Shown here one piece after another: positions 1 to 12,250 of a stretch of 64,000 nt of DNA (the stretch's first letter is position 1; the number at the start of each line of letters is the position of its first letter). The stretch covers positions 8,956,653-9,020,652 of the forward strand of contig NC_067131.1 in NCBI RefSeq assembly GCF_021347895.1, read 5' to 3'. The position numbers were made by a program, and so were the translations under genes. This DNA is from Acanthochromis polyacanthus (taxonomy: Eukaryota; Chordata; Actinopteri; Pomacentridae). The notes under the pieces are model-generated. The model was not told the origin of the DNA and made no database searches. It saw nothing but the letters and a program-made list of their open reading frames with translations.

Positions 1-537
1 CATCAGTGAGGATCATTTTTTAGTCAGACGTTGTGCCTTGAGGACTAACAGTCTTCTTTCATTTTCAAACACTTAATACAAAACATTCTTGGCTTCATCA
101 GTCTCTTAAAGTGGTGCCGTTCTGTCATTCATTGTAAGTCACTTTTACACTGAAATTCCAATATGGTGAAATCTCATTTTTATTGTGAATTGCTGTCTTT
201 CCTGTGAAAATACGAAGACATTCCTCATTCCTTAAGCCTCTCGCTAACTAGATAGCAATCCAGCTTTACACTCATTAATGTCCGTTTTCCTCAGTGCTGT
301 CAATCACAGATGTAGAGGAAGTCTTCTTCCTGAAGGAGGCATGGACAACAGCATTTTACTTGTTTTTAAAGCTACAAACACTGAAACAACCTATTTAGAA
401 CAGTGCTAAAACCTGGGGGATTATACAGCTATAATAATATTAACCATCTTTGCAGTATTTTGAGGTGAAAATTGGAAAACACATCCTGAGGACGTGTGTG
501 TGACTTTCAACAATTTGCTGTTAAGAGGTCTAATTTG

Positions 538-1103
538 GTAGCCTAGCAGCGCTAGACCCAGCTCTTAAGACACAAGGGTCTAGGAACGCTCAACAGGGAG
601 GGAGGCGGGCTAAAAGGTTGTCTTTCAAATCACTCTGCAGCAGTTGGGTAGATATACAACCAATCAGTGCAATGAATAGGCTGACGGAGTTCCTAGAGCG
701 CCGGCGGATTGTGGCTAAGTCCCATTAGCTTCCCAACCAGCAGAGTATATTAAGGATTTGCCATATCCCGTCGGCATAAGTCCAAATACGTCTTTCTTCT
801 CAATGAAACACTTAAGTGCCGTCCTTTGTTTATCTTTCACGTTGAATTTTAGCTTCAAATCTTTAAGGGCAGTGGCCAAAGCAGAGTCGAAAGATAACTG
901 TTTATTGTGCGCCGGTTGTTTCTGTCAGAATCGTCGCGCCTCTGTCGTCACTTAGTTACGCCCGCCTTCTGACTCTACACTTCATGGTGATTTGTCCGGC
1001 CAGTTTTAGGAGAATCCAACCTCGAGCCTTATGGAGGGTAACTAGACCCACCCTGGCAGAGAATTAAATTCGTTGCCGTGGGTTGTCTAGCGCGGCTAGG
1101 CTA
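538..1103 (-). mobile_element. hAT-like non-autonomous DNA transposon, copy 1
   Basis: The 566-bp element starts GTAGCCTAGC and ends GCTAGGCTA. It is flanked by 8-bp target-site duplications that differ at one base (CTAATTTG at 530-537, CTAATATG at 1104-1111). Both terminal regions match, in reverse orientation, the element at 15715-16476, but the middle differs, so the two are separate internal-deletion derivatives of one family. The 8-bp duplications and short terminal inverted repeats point to the hAT superfamily. No transposase was seen, and the open frame at 758-955 has no recognisable domain. Confidence 0.75.
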
Positions 1104-2691
1104 CTAATATGGGACCCTGAATGTTATTATAGGTCCTATATGTTATTCAGAGCTATCCTAAACAGTAATGGAAAGAGCCGTAGTAAGCGCACTATATTTG
1201 TCATCTGCGCAATATTTCTACATAAAGTGATATTGCGCATTAGGTCATGTCGCCCTCCATACGTAACACTGTCCTGCATCAGTGTGACATAATCTTGTTT
1301 GTCCCTATTAGTTAATGCACTTCAGATTGCACTGTGTTGTTGATGCATAAATGTTTTTAGGTCTGACCTAGTCCAGCTGCTGTCACGACTTTCATGAAAA
1401 GTGACCTGGGCGCTCATTCAGACGTGCAGTTGCCACTCAGCGGATGCCGTCAGATTATTGGAAAGGAGTACATGTCTGAAAGGAGCTTTGGAAAACATTA
1501 CCCTCTATATATTTGAATGATATTTTTCAAGCGGACAAAAAGAAAATAACCAGTTGGTTGAAATGCTTTTTGCTTAAGTTCCTCAGTTAGTGGCCTTGCT
1601 CATAAAAGTCAAATGGAGTCCGAGTACCTTTTTGCAACCTTTTCATGCTGCTGGGTCAAATGTTCCCTCAGTGGGAGGATGGGAAAATGTTATTTTGCAA
1701 GAAACACAGTTTAGACTCCAAATGTGGTCGGTAAACATGGCTTTATTTGCTGCATAATTGGCGTCATGAATTTTTCATTTGGACAGAAAAAGGCTACTCA
1801 CCAAACACTTCACATGTTGTATGAATAGTTAAAAGGTGAACTAAGAGTCTTGCTGAAAAATTTTAATTTATCGCCTCATTAAACTTCCAACATCATTCAT
1901 CCTTCCTTAGTAGAGCTCTGGGACTCACTCATGTCATGGCCTTGCTCCACATTTCTACTTCTCCCTCACTGCCAATGTCATGTCCATTCAAATTCAGGTG
2001 TTTGAAAATATCAAATATGTTTTATTAGCTTAGTTTTCTAAAGATCTTTTAATCTAATCAGGCGCTTCCACACCCTTGAAGCTGTTTTGCAGTCGGTCTT
2101 TTTCTTTCGAAAATGTTTTTTCTTTATTTTCCTTCATTTTTGGACACCCAGCAGAAACCTGCAGGAGCCTGTTACTTCACGCTGTGTGTTCTGAAGTTCG
2201 CTGAGCAGCACAGATTAGAGCTCGGCATGTCGATGTCGGGTTACTGAGTGAATCAGGAAGTGTGAGTAGCTGCAGAGACATTGCAGGCTCTTCCTCAGGC
2301 AAACCTCATCTCCCAGGAGTATACTGCTCATCGCTGACAACAACTACCATTTTCCTCTGTGAGGTTCACTGCACCAGGAAAGGAATACAGCTTATTTCCT
2401 GTAATTCACTATTTTTTTGCACATCCAGAGAAAAATACATGATTTTTACTCACAATTTGAGACATGCTTGACACGCGTTGCATTCAGGGACAGTATTTTA
2501 TAAATATAGCGATAAAGCAGTGTGAATCCAGCTGCCATATACTGTAGTTTGGACAGCAGGTGTTGGAAAAAGTTCCCTGGTTATTTTTGACTCACTGTTT
2601 TACACCGCAGTGTTTGCTAAAAATGGTGTTAATAATTATAATGCCGCCAGCCTCCACTCTGTCTGACAGTGTGTGCAGAGGATATGACGCA

Positions 2692-2717
2692 GTGTGTGTG
2701 TGTGTGTGTGTGTGTGT
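2692..2717. repeat. (GT)n microsatellite
   Basis: About 13 GT units lie in the first intron, just 5' of a Tc1-type element. It is a simple dinucleotide repeat with no coding role. Confidence 0.9.
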
Positions 2718-2761
2718 CCGTGTGTGCTTATACTGTATATAGAAAGGATTTAAAATTAGGT

Positions 2762-3134
2762 TCACTACCGTTTGAAAGTTTAGGGTCACTTAGAAATGTC
2801 CTTATTTATGATTAAAAAAGAGCATTTTTTTTTAGTGAGGATAACATTAAATTAATCATAAATACAGTCTAGATATTGCTAATGTGGTAAATGACTATTC
2901 TAGCTGGAAACTGCAGATTTTTAAAGGAATATCTCCATAGGGGTACAGAGGAACATTTCCAGCAACCATCACTCATGTGTTCTAATGCTACATTATGTTA
3001 GCTAATGGTGTTGAAAAGCTAACTGATGATTACAAAACCCTTGTGCAGTTATGTTAGCACATGAATAAAAGTGTGAGTTTCCTTGGAAAAGATGGAATTG
3101 TCTAGGTAACCCCGCACTTTTGAATGGTAGTGTA
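2762..3134 (+). mobile_element. Tc1/mariner-type non-autonomous element
   Basis: The segment opens with CACTACCGTTTGAAAGTTTA and closes with the inverse, TTTTGAATGGTAGTGTA. These are the ends of a Tc1-like family that is very common in teleosts. The interior matches the usual 5' leader of that family (GGTCACTTAGAAATGTCC near the left end), but the transposase has been lost, leaving about 370 bp. The left end is slightly decayed. The family was recognised from memory of fish genomes, not from a search. Confidence 0.7.
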
Positions 3135-6100
3135 TATTCCAACATTTTTAAATCTCAAACAGACACCATGTTCTTTGTTTAATGTCTTTGAGAAGCGTTT
3201 AGAGAATGAAAATGGTGAAAGAAGGAAGCACAGATGTTACATCTCTGAAGACTTATTTTTTGATTTTCTGTGTTTATTTTCCTGGCTTTGTCCAATTCCC
3301 TCTTGTGCTTGTTGGTCTCTCCTGTTGTCATCAACACGGGAGCCTTTTAAATTTTCTTTTCTTGGTCCTTCTGCAAACTACAGCTGAACACAGTACACTT
3401 GCAATATTTTGCAACAGCTCCAGGCTACCTATATCATAAATAAAAACTTCTAATGAGCTCCCCTAGTGCATCTGATAATTTTCACAAGCAATGCTCAAAG
3501 TCTGTGCATGTTGTTCATATCAGCTCTGTGTCATATGAACAGGTTCAGTAAAAATCTGATTTAGCACCAATAAATATGGACTTAATTGTTTGCTCCAGAA
3601 CATCTGTTTTCATGGGTTGAAAGGGGAGCAGACAAGATATTGTGTGAGGTGAGGGAGTTGTAAAAAAGAACAGTACATTAGTTCCTGTAATTTTCTCCTT
3701 TAATCTGGATTTGCGTCAGTAAATCAGATGCTTAACACGATCAGTGGTTGCAGCAGTAATTGTGCCAGAGCTCATATAGGCACAGTTAAGGTATTTTTAA
3801 CAGTGCCACATTGCCAAAAGTCACAAACAGAAGGAGCACATCATTTCACATTTACACGAGTAAACACTGATAAATCTGAAAATCATAGAAAAAAATGGCT
3901 AAGAATCGAGTTATAAAAATATTCTTTAGTATCAAGGTTTTTCAATGACAGCCTTACAAACAGGAAATCCTCATCTCTAATTTGACATACTTTCAATGAC
4001 TGTGGTTTGCAAAGATTGCCCCAAAAATGAATATATAACAGAAATCTGTGCTACATACCAGGTTTAACTTTGGGTTTTCAGTCCTACGATGGTGGCTCCC
4101 TTCTTACTGCGCTGCATCACCATGATAATTTATCCCTTCCATTGCTCTGTGTCTTTGTAAAGCGATATAATCCTATCACAGCAACTGATTAAGACACTAA
4201 AGCCTTATAATCTACATGTTGACCTTAAAAGATTAGCAGTAAGTCTACTTATCAGTTTGAATTATGGTTTTATGCACTTCAAACAAGATTCTCATTCATT
4301 CTTGTTCTTTAAATAATTTGTCTGTTTTGTAAGTGGTTTAAAGAAAACCAGATCTGTAAATTTCATTGTGATGCATGATGGCAATTAAACAGAATCTTGG
4401 AATAGAAACATACATCTAAGCTTTTTATACACAATTGTAATCATGGATAAATCTATTCATACCACAATGACAGCACTGTGATAATAAGCTTGTTAATCTT
4501 CATATTTAAACAGTCAAAGGTAATAATAGATCTGACTTTGGCTGCAGCAGCTGTGTTATTTTAAGCTTGTGTTGTATTTTTTCAATTCTTGTTCTTCTTT
4601 TGAGAACTCTGCGGTTATAGAGCTGCCCAGGTTTGTGATTTGTCATTTCTTGCAAACGCCGCCCTTTTTGTGTGAACATGCTAATAGCTAGTTTCAGAAA
4701 CCCACAGTGAATTATCGAGTCAATAATCAGCGTGACAGCTTAGCTTTACTGCGATTGTTGGGTTTACTGAAACGAGACAATCAAAGGATATCCTCTCTAT
4801 ATTGAACTTGTAGTTGTAGCCGCCGGTGATTCCAACACTATAGTTTGTATTCCTTTAAATTATGGCAGCTGTAGTCTTCGTGGTATCTGTGAGTAAATGC
4901 AACTGTTGTGATTCTCAGAGAAATTGGAAAACCCATGGATCAGAAGCTTTGCCATCAGAACACAAACCTTCCAACAACATCATGATGGAGTTAAATGGAG
5001 GGTTAGCAAAATGTGTAAGACTGCGTAAAAAACAATCTTCAGCAGATAAATGTAAGTTTTGGTCATTTTAAGAAACATTCACTTAAAGCGTGTGTAGAAA
5101 AAACTGTAGCCCTTATGTAGCCATAAAAGGGGCATTTTGTTGTTGTTTTCCGGTATTTTTTATTGGGTTAATTATTTTTATAAAGTGTTGTCACACCAGT
5201 AATGTAGCAGCAAAAATACATGTCTCCCTGTGAAATACCTGCAGGTGGAGCTGGAATGTGTTGACAACTTGTGGGTCAGGCAGTCGTTGCAGTTTTGTTC
5301 TTGGCAAAATGAACCCTGCTGTTGCTTCTCAGAGGTTGTATTAAATCTGAAAGGTGCAGCGGTTTCAGAATTCCCTCAGAGGTCAAGGCTTGGTCAAGAC
5401 TTGCATGTCAATCTGCACAAAGGCTGATCTCCACTTGAAAGCTCAGTGTGAATTTGAGTAAAGTGAAATCCTCTGTTGGTGGTTTTTCCACTGAAATAAC
5501 CTGAATGTAGTTCTGAAAAAGGCTGGTGTGACTGAGAAATATTTATTTGCACCTTTTCTGTACATTTTTAAAAGTGTTTTTTGTCCTGGTTTAAAAAAAC
5601 TTTGACCACGGTACAACTAAGCATTTTAATATGACAACCTTTAGATTCTTTTTTTTCTTAGATCCATAAACAAATGTAATCCGAAGATTGTCATGGTTTG
5701 GGTTTACGTCAGAACATTTTATTAATAAAGGTCTCTTAAATGTCAGACACGACATTCATTTCCAATTTTAGTAAATGTCAGCACAGGATTGTCATGCCAA
5801 ATATGAAGTAGTGTGAGTTGAACGTTGTCTACTGAACATGTAGACTCCGGTGTGTGCGCACAAACAGAATTTGTTGTTTGCTGCTGCAGCTTTCGAGCAG
5901 CTGTGCAGAAGAACCTGTAAATTCTGCTATTGGTTGTCAGATTTGGGAATGATGATGTTATTACTGAATAGCAGGTCTTTCCCTGTGGAACTAAAGCTGG
6001 TAGTGATCCCTAATGATGTGGAAGCAGCCGCATGCAGCTCCACAGGAAGCCTGGAAGACAAAAGAATAATCTGCTTTTATTGACAAGATGAGAGAGAAAT

Positions 6101-6369
6101 CCCTTAAACCCATCGCTTTTACTCCTCAGTGTGAAAGTCGCAGGCACAAAAGAAAACCATAAAACCCTGCTTTGGATACTGTACTGTCTGCACAATGTGT
6201 GCTCAGCCTGGGAAAGGTTTTCTGAATGATGCAATACAAGCCTGAATATTACATCCACTCCACTCCAGACACCCACTGTGACTGTAAGGGTTTCCAGGGA
6301 TTCCCAGCAAAAAGAACATTGGTTCAGTTTTAGTTGAATGAGTTTATTTTGTAAATGTCTGTTTCCCCC

Positions 6370-6385
6370 CACACACACACACACA
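6370..6385. repeat. (AC)n short microsatellite
   Basis: About eight AC units follow a run of six C. It is a simple repeat within the first intron. Confidence 0.85.
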
Positions 6386-6889
6386 TGCTGCATGCTGTGC
6401 TCTAAAATATCAACATGTACAGTTTAGCAGTTTAAGGCTCTGTGAATTTTTACCTTGACAGTGGGTCAGTGATATGGAAATATTTATGAATCAGTGCCTT
6501 CAGACTGAAAACTGCAGGGGTTTGTGTTGGTGAGGGCGTGCAGCTTCAGGTACCAGTGAACTAATGAAATAACATCAAGGACTGAAGTAATACCGAGGTT
6601 TTTAAACAGTAGGGGGGGCGTGGGAGAGTTGTAGTGGGCTCACGGAGGATAGATGTGAAAAGAAAGTTGATTATTGTAGTCTGGCTGCTTGATTTGTCCC
6701 ATGTATTGATATATGTGAGCCGTAGCAGCTGCTGTGAAACAACTAATGGAGGCTATTATGGTATTTTAGGATCATTAGCACTTGATGGCTGCAATTTGTG
6801 TCAAATCTTTTCACTTTTTCGAGTCACAACGCGGTCAAATCTGAACACACTGACATGATGCAGACATTTTTAGATTAATCAGGAGGTGC

Positions 6890-7237
6890 ACCAGTCAGCC
6901 ACAGCATTAAAACCAATGACTGGTAAAGTTTATAACATTGATCATCTCATTATGTGGATATTATTTATACCACCAGCAGGACAGTATGCCTCACCGTACA
7001 ACAAAACTGCTCAGGAAGAGCCCTAGAGCTTTGACACAATCTCCAAACTCCGTATGTCTCAATCCAATCAAGTATCTATGGGATGGGCTGGAGCCAACGT
7101 GACACAGAGGCAGCACAATGTAGCCCACAGGACCCCAAAGATCTGCTGCCAACACTGTTTCAAAGCTGTTTTTGCAACATAAGAGTGACCTACACAATAT
7201 TATCCATTTAGTTTTAATGTTGTGGCTGAGCAGTGTA
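6890..7237 (+). mobile_element. Tc1/mariner remnant with the 3' end of a transposase
   Basis: The element keeps both fish Tc1-type ends: CAGTCAGCCACAGCATTAAAA on the left, and TTTTAATGTTGTGGCTGA followed by GCAGTGTA on the right. Between them, 7058-7093 encodes LNPIKYLWDGLE, the block around the third catalytic acid of the DDE domain (normally NPIE). Here that glutamate is lysine, and most of the transposase is deleted, so the copy is dead. Orientation is that of the transposase fragment (+). Confidence 0.8.
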
Positions 7238-9171
7238 ACTATTCCTGTTGTCTGTTGCAAGTATATTTAAATAAATGTGCTAAGAAATCATAAAAAGGAC
7301 CCTTATTACTGCTACTGTACAGAAAATCATACATTTTTAGCTTTCTTCATTATCATTTTTAAAGGAACTGTTAATAGCTGGTTTGACAGACTTTTTGTAG
7401 TGCCATTTTGCCAAAATGTAAACACAGCTGTTCTTGATTTTTGTCAGTGTTTTTTCAAGCATTGTGTAACACCTGGCTAAAAAAAAAGTAGCGTTTCATT
7501 GCCTTCTTTGAGTAGAAATTTTAAATCTGTTGCTTCACTGCCTCAGTAAAAAGTGTGTTGAGATGTGAAACATTTCTGCAGCAAGGTGAGAAAAAGATGT
7601 TAATGATGTTACAATAGTCTGGCATAATGCAAGAGAGAAACCGACACACCACTGGGGTTTGTGGTTTCTTTGTGGTTTGTTTCCGGAAGGAAAGCTGACC
7701 TACACTGAAATCCCCAGTCTGTTTTAATTATTGTTAATATTTATTTTAGTTTGGCAGCATGTGGTTTTATCAGATATTATGCATATTGTGGCTCCACACC
7801 AGCTTTTATTTATTTATTTATTTTTTAAACTGCCAAAATAAAAGTTGGAATTAGCACATGAGCCAGTCAGGGCATAAAATCAAACCCAAAAAAATACATT
7901 ATGAAGCTCTGGCGCTAACGATGCTACTTGGTACCAGAAACAAAAACTCTTTCATTTTTAAGCTTATGTGCTGCCTTTTCTCATCTCTCAACACATTTGA
8001 GCAACACTTACGAGTCAACAACCCCATGTTTCGGTCCAATGTCCTTGATAAATCAGTCCAGAGGGTGAAGAAATAACTTTGGCAGACTTTCTGATTGTGG
8101 CACATTGAACCCGTCCAGCTCTGCATCCTTGAGCATCGCTTCAGTCATGAGTCACTCGATTGTCAAAGCGGCTCAGACATGATCAGAATTGCATACAATG
8201 AGCTCATTTCTCACCTCACACAGACAAACATCTGGGGATTGTCTGTATACTACTTATCCTCCTGCTGCTGCTGCCGTCACTGCCTGCAGCCCTCTATGCA
8301 ATGCATTTGTTATCTTGTCTGATGATGAGTAATGTCACACTTTCTGCCAAACTGTGACTTTGGTTTTCAATGAGCTCTGATGCATTCATATGATCTCACT
8401 ACAACGCTGTGCATGAAGTGTTTTACTCTGATAAATCTTCTGCTGACACCCACTCATGCCCCTTTTTCCCTTCATCCTTTCTTCAAAGTATAAATTTCAT
8501 CTGCATAAGTGATGTTAGCAGGGATCAAAGTCACATGTAAAGAAGCAAGTAAAACACACAATCTGAACTTACTGATGTTCGCACTGGACATCTAAAAATG
8601 AAAAGATCTCTGATGCTTTCATCTTCATTGTTATTCTGATTTCTCAGAGGATTTCTCACGGCAGCATTTGTCTTGCTGTTAGGAAACACGTCACTCCCGT
8701 CAGTAACTTGTGCTTGTGATCTACACTTGATCATCATCAACAGCAGCAGCAGCTACAGCAACACAATCAGAAACACAACTGTGTGGGACACATTCAAATT
8801 AAGAAGTTTAATTTCATCCACACTATTATTTTAACCACTTATAAGAGCACAAGAAGCTGTAAACGCAACACTGACATTTGTCCTCTCTGATGGTGAATGT
8901 TCTAATCCAACATGTATGCAGCAACTTTGAAGTCATGTCTCTGACCTTCTGATCTAAATGCAGAGTTGGTAAATAATTCTCGGTGGGTTTGTCTTGACAA
9001 TTGTGAAATATGTAGTCATTTAACTTGTTTAGTTTTTTTAAATCTAGACAAGTCTGTGCTGCCTGTAGTAGCTGGAAGTAGCTACAGTGTAGCTGCACAA
9101 TATGAAGCTCAAAGCAGATGAATGGGGCAAGCAAACCTCGGAATGCAATCGTTATTTTAATATCTAGAATA

Positions 9172-9918
9172 TTACTCTCTGAACCCCAAAACCTACCAGC
9201 TGGGTTGAAAAAAGTCACCATTTAGCAGAGCTAGAAACTTAAAAAAAAACAGCAACAAAACAAACAGGAAGAATTATCAGATTTTCAACTTTCTGTCGGT
9301 CCTTAAACTACTCATCTGTGTAGCGTCATCAAAATCAATTTATTCTACATGCTTCATTTAAAAATGTACCCAAAAAAGATTTGTTCGAATCTGATTGTGT
9401 AAATAATTAAAATTCTACATTGTGAGGTGCAACCACAAAGCCATTAGTGACTCAGTTGTGACCAACAATAGCAGGACTAAAATTCAGGGACTTCTAACCT
9501 GAACTGCAGACTCTTTATAAAGAACAGAGAGGAGACAAGTATGGAAACACATAAAAATAAAAGTAGTAAAATGTCTATAGTATGTAGAGCCACCATTCTC
9601 TTCCAGTACTGGTAACACTTGAGGGCAGTTGGAAAAATGCAGTTGGTTCCAAAACTTTTCAGTTTTTGTCGAATAATCAAAGACATTTTACTTTTTTTTT
9701 AAAAAAAAAAAAAAGGTTTTTCTCTTATGGCATTATAGCTTTGTTAAATTCCAGAACATTTCTGATTTCCTTCTACTTCTAGCCATGGTTGTGTTGTTTC
9801 CATAAAGGTGCAGGACTTTATATACTGCTGTGAAAAAGAAGTACAGAAAGAGGAAAAATGTGACTGGAGGCAAAAAATAAGTAACTCCCAGAAACCACTT
9901 GGGGTTCAGAGGGGTTAA
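9172..9918 (+). mobile_element. TTAA-flanked non-autonomous DNA element, copy A
   Basis: It starts near CTCTGAACCCCAAAACC and ends GGGGTTCAGAGGGGTTAA, an imperfect inverted repeat. It shares ordered blocks with copies at 20044-20714, 40738-41374 and 45342-45935: a GGTAACAC(C/T)TGAGGGCA-like block and a GAGGTGCAGGACTTTA-like block near the 3' end. A TTAA target and ends beginning CCCTCTGAA fit a piggyBac- or Kolobok-type non-autonomous family. There is no protein-coding capacity. Confidence 0.6.
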
Positions 9919-10589
9919 TAAGTGCAGCTTTAATCCCCAATAATGTTTTCACATTAAACTTTTTTATTGTCATTTTTGTCTGTGAGAAGCTGAAAACAAA
10001 CAGCACTTAAAATATGGGAGTACAGTTGCACTATATATAGGTTTAGTGTAAATCTTTGAATAGAAAGCAGAGTGAACCACGTGGTAAAATTGTTGCTATT
10101 CTTGAAATATTCTCCTTTTATACACAGAGGAGCATCTTTTCACTGCTGCTGTGATTTTTCACCATTCAGTTCATGATGCCTTATTCAGGCAAATGAGGCT
10201 GTAGAGTGTTTAAGAAACACATGCTGGAGAGGTTATATTAAGATCATGCTTGAGGAGGGCTTTAGGAGCACCAAGACCCCATTAGTATGCATGTTGTGTT
10301 TTTGCCTGTCGCCACAAGCATAGTGCACATAGAGACACAGCCAGTGAACACAGGTCTGAAGTGAACATAGACTCTGACTCGTAAGGACTCAATCTGTCAT
10401 TTTTGCTGGTTTTAATTGGAACAGTTTGGCTGTGTTTATGCCCAAAACTGAGAAATCTTTATTTTTTAAACTTGGATTTAGCTGTTATTTAGTGCCAGTA
10501 CATCACATATTGACAGACATGTGAGTCAGACTGAAAGTCAAAATTTGTTTCTAACTTGAATTTTTGGTAGGTTGAACAGTGCAGCTTTA

Positions 10590-11679
10590 AGGCCCGGTCA
10601 CACCACCCGAACTTTGCTGGAGCGTTCCTTGAACGGTAGGGAGGGGGGGCCGAATTTCGACAACGCTCGTCACCGCGCACAAAATGGGGAAAAAAATCTA
10701 AAACACGGGCGTTGGCTTAGCGGTGCACCGCTGAAGCCGGCGTTGCTTTAGCGTTGGTTTAGCGGTAGCGAGCGTTGCTTTAGCGGTAGCGAGCGTTGCT
10801 TTAGCGGTAGCGAGCGTTGCTTTAGCGTTGCTTTAGCGTTGGTTTAGCGGTAGCGAGCGTTGCTTTAGCGGTAGCGAGCGTTGCTTTAGCGTTGCTTTAG
10901 CGTTGGTTTAGCGTTGCTTTAGCGGTAGCGAGCGTTGCTTTAGCGTTGGTTTAGCGGTAGCAAGCGTTGGTTTAGCGGTAGCAAGCGTTGGTTTAGCGGT
11001 GACGCGTTCGTTGGTATAGCGGCGTTCTGCGCATGCGGGCGTTGGCTCGGCGGGGGTATAAAGTTGGTTTAGCGGCATACCGTTTGTGACTACGGAGCTG
11101 AACGGATCGTTTTGATACAAGTTCTGATAGATTTTTGATACAGTTTTACTGTAACTTTGAGCAAATTCGATATAGATGAGGTCTGAACTTAACGGCAGCT
11201 CGATTCCAAATGAGCTCCTGGTCCATTTCTCAACGTATTTATAGCCAAATTCTGGTCCCGCTCCGACACCTCTATACCAACGCCAAACCAAAGTCATGGA
11301 TCGCTGCTTCAACTTGCCCCCTCCTCACCGCTGGCAATATTTTGTGCAGCTCAAAACTTTCGGAGCCGTAGGAGGGCCCCTCCAGAAACATCAGCGGTGG
11401 CCGAGCGTATACAGCGTTGCTTTAACGGGGGCCAACTTCTGTTAAATGGTGGTGAACGGTTGGAGCGAACTTTGCTGGAGCGTTCCTTGAACGGTGAAAA
11501 AAATTCATCACCGCTCGCTACCGCTGAACCAACGCTAAAACAACGCCGGCTTTAACGGTGCACCGCTAATCCAATGCCCGTGTTTCAATTTTTTTTCCCC
11601 CATTTTGTGCGCGGTGACGAGCGTTCCTCCCTACCGTTCAAGGAACGTTCAGCAAAGTTCGGGTGGTGTGACCGGGCCT
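10590..11679. mobile_element. Fold-back DNA transposon with long inverted ends and internal tandem array
   Basis: The 1,090-bp element has inverted ends beginning AGGCCCGGTCACACCAC, extending imperfectly for about 170 bp on each side (10590-10770 and 11509-11679). It is flanked by TTA on both sides. A 3-bp TTA duplication suggests the PIF/Harbinger superfamily, but no transposase was seen. The left arm runs into an array (about 10740-11000) of alternating GCGTTGCTTTA / GCGTTGGTTTA and GCGGTAGCGA units. A further direct copy of the sub-terminal sequence (GAACTTTGCTGGAGCG) occurs at about 11468-11498, just inside the right arm. The reverse-strand frame at 10908-11312 is partly the translated array and has no recognised domain. 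Confidence 0.75.
10740..11000. repeat. Tandem array of 10-11-bp units inside the fold-back element
   Basis: Units GCGTTGCTTTA, GCGTTGGTTTA and GCGGTAGCGA alternate about 20 times in irregular order. The same units in inverse orientation occur only once or twice in the right arm (about 11515-11545), so the array expanded from one end of the element. Confidence 0.8.
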
Positions 11680-11687
11680 TTAGCAGT

Positions 11688-12250
11688 TTGAACCCAAAGC
11701 TGATCCTGTTGTACTTCTACTCACTGTAGGCTCATTTTTCACTGCAATATAAAGTCCAGCACCTCTATAGAAACAGTGCAACCATGTCTAGAAGCAGAGA
11801 GAATTCAAAAATGTCTGTGGTGCAATGTAACATAATTTAAATGCCACAAATCATGAAAAAAAAAACTACTCATCCTTTATTACCCATTTAAAAGAATTGA
11901 AAATCTGAAACCAACATGTCTAACGTGTTGGTTTCAGGTACCAACACTGGAAAAAACGTCACTGCGCGAACATAAATAGGTAATTTACTTTGTAGAGTTT
12001 TAATTTATTTCTAACTTATTTCCAAAGTTTAACCAAAATTCATAGAATTTTTGTCACATGACTTGTTTGCAGCTTTGACTTTTATTTTTTTTACAATCTG
12101 GTTAGTGAATCATTTTTTTATTTATTTTTTTAAATTAGACATCTATATAAATTATATTTTAATTAAATTCTACAATTTTGAGCTTTGATAACATTTTCTG
12201 GCAGAACAGCATGTCACAGATAAATAGTTCAGAGGTTGTCAGAAATTCAA
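11688..12250 (-). mobile_element. TTAA-type non-autonomous element, inverted copy (E)
   Basis: The stretch CTCATTTTTCACTGCAATAT followed by AAAGTCCAGCACCTCTA is the reverse complement of the 3' block of copies A-D. It therefore belongs to the same family in opposite orientation, directly next to the fold-back element. The far end is decayed and its position is approximate. Confidence 0.45.

Noticed and set aside
2692..2720. Z-DNA-type regulatory element at the GT repeat
   Set aside because: A short (GT)n run is common in fish introns, and nothing else in the sequence supports a regulatory role.
6010..6393. 127-codon reverse-strand open frame
   Set aside because: It crosses the AC microsatellite, has no recognisable domain and no splice or promoter context. 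Chance.
10908..11312. 134-codon reverse-strand open frame
   Set aside because: Its C-terminal part is the translated tandem array of the fold-back element (repeated ATAKPTL), and the rest has no recognised transposase motif.
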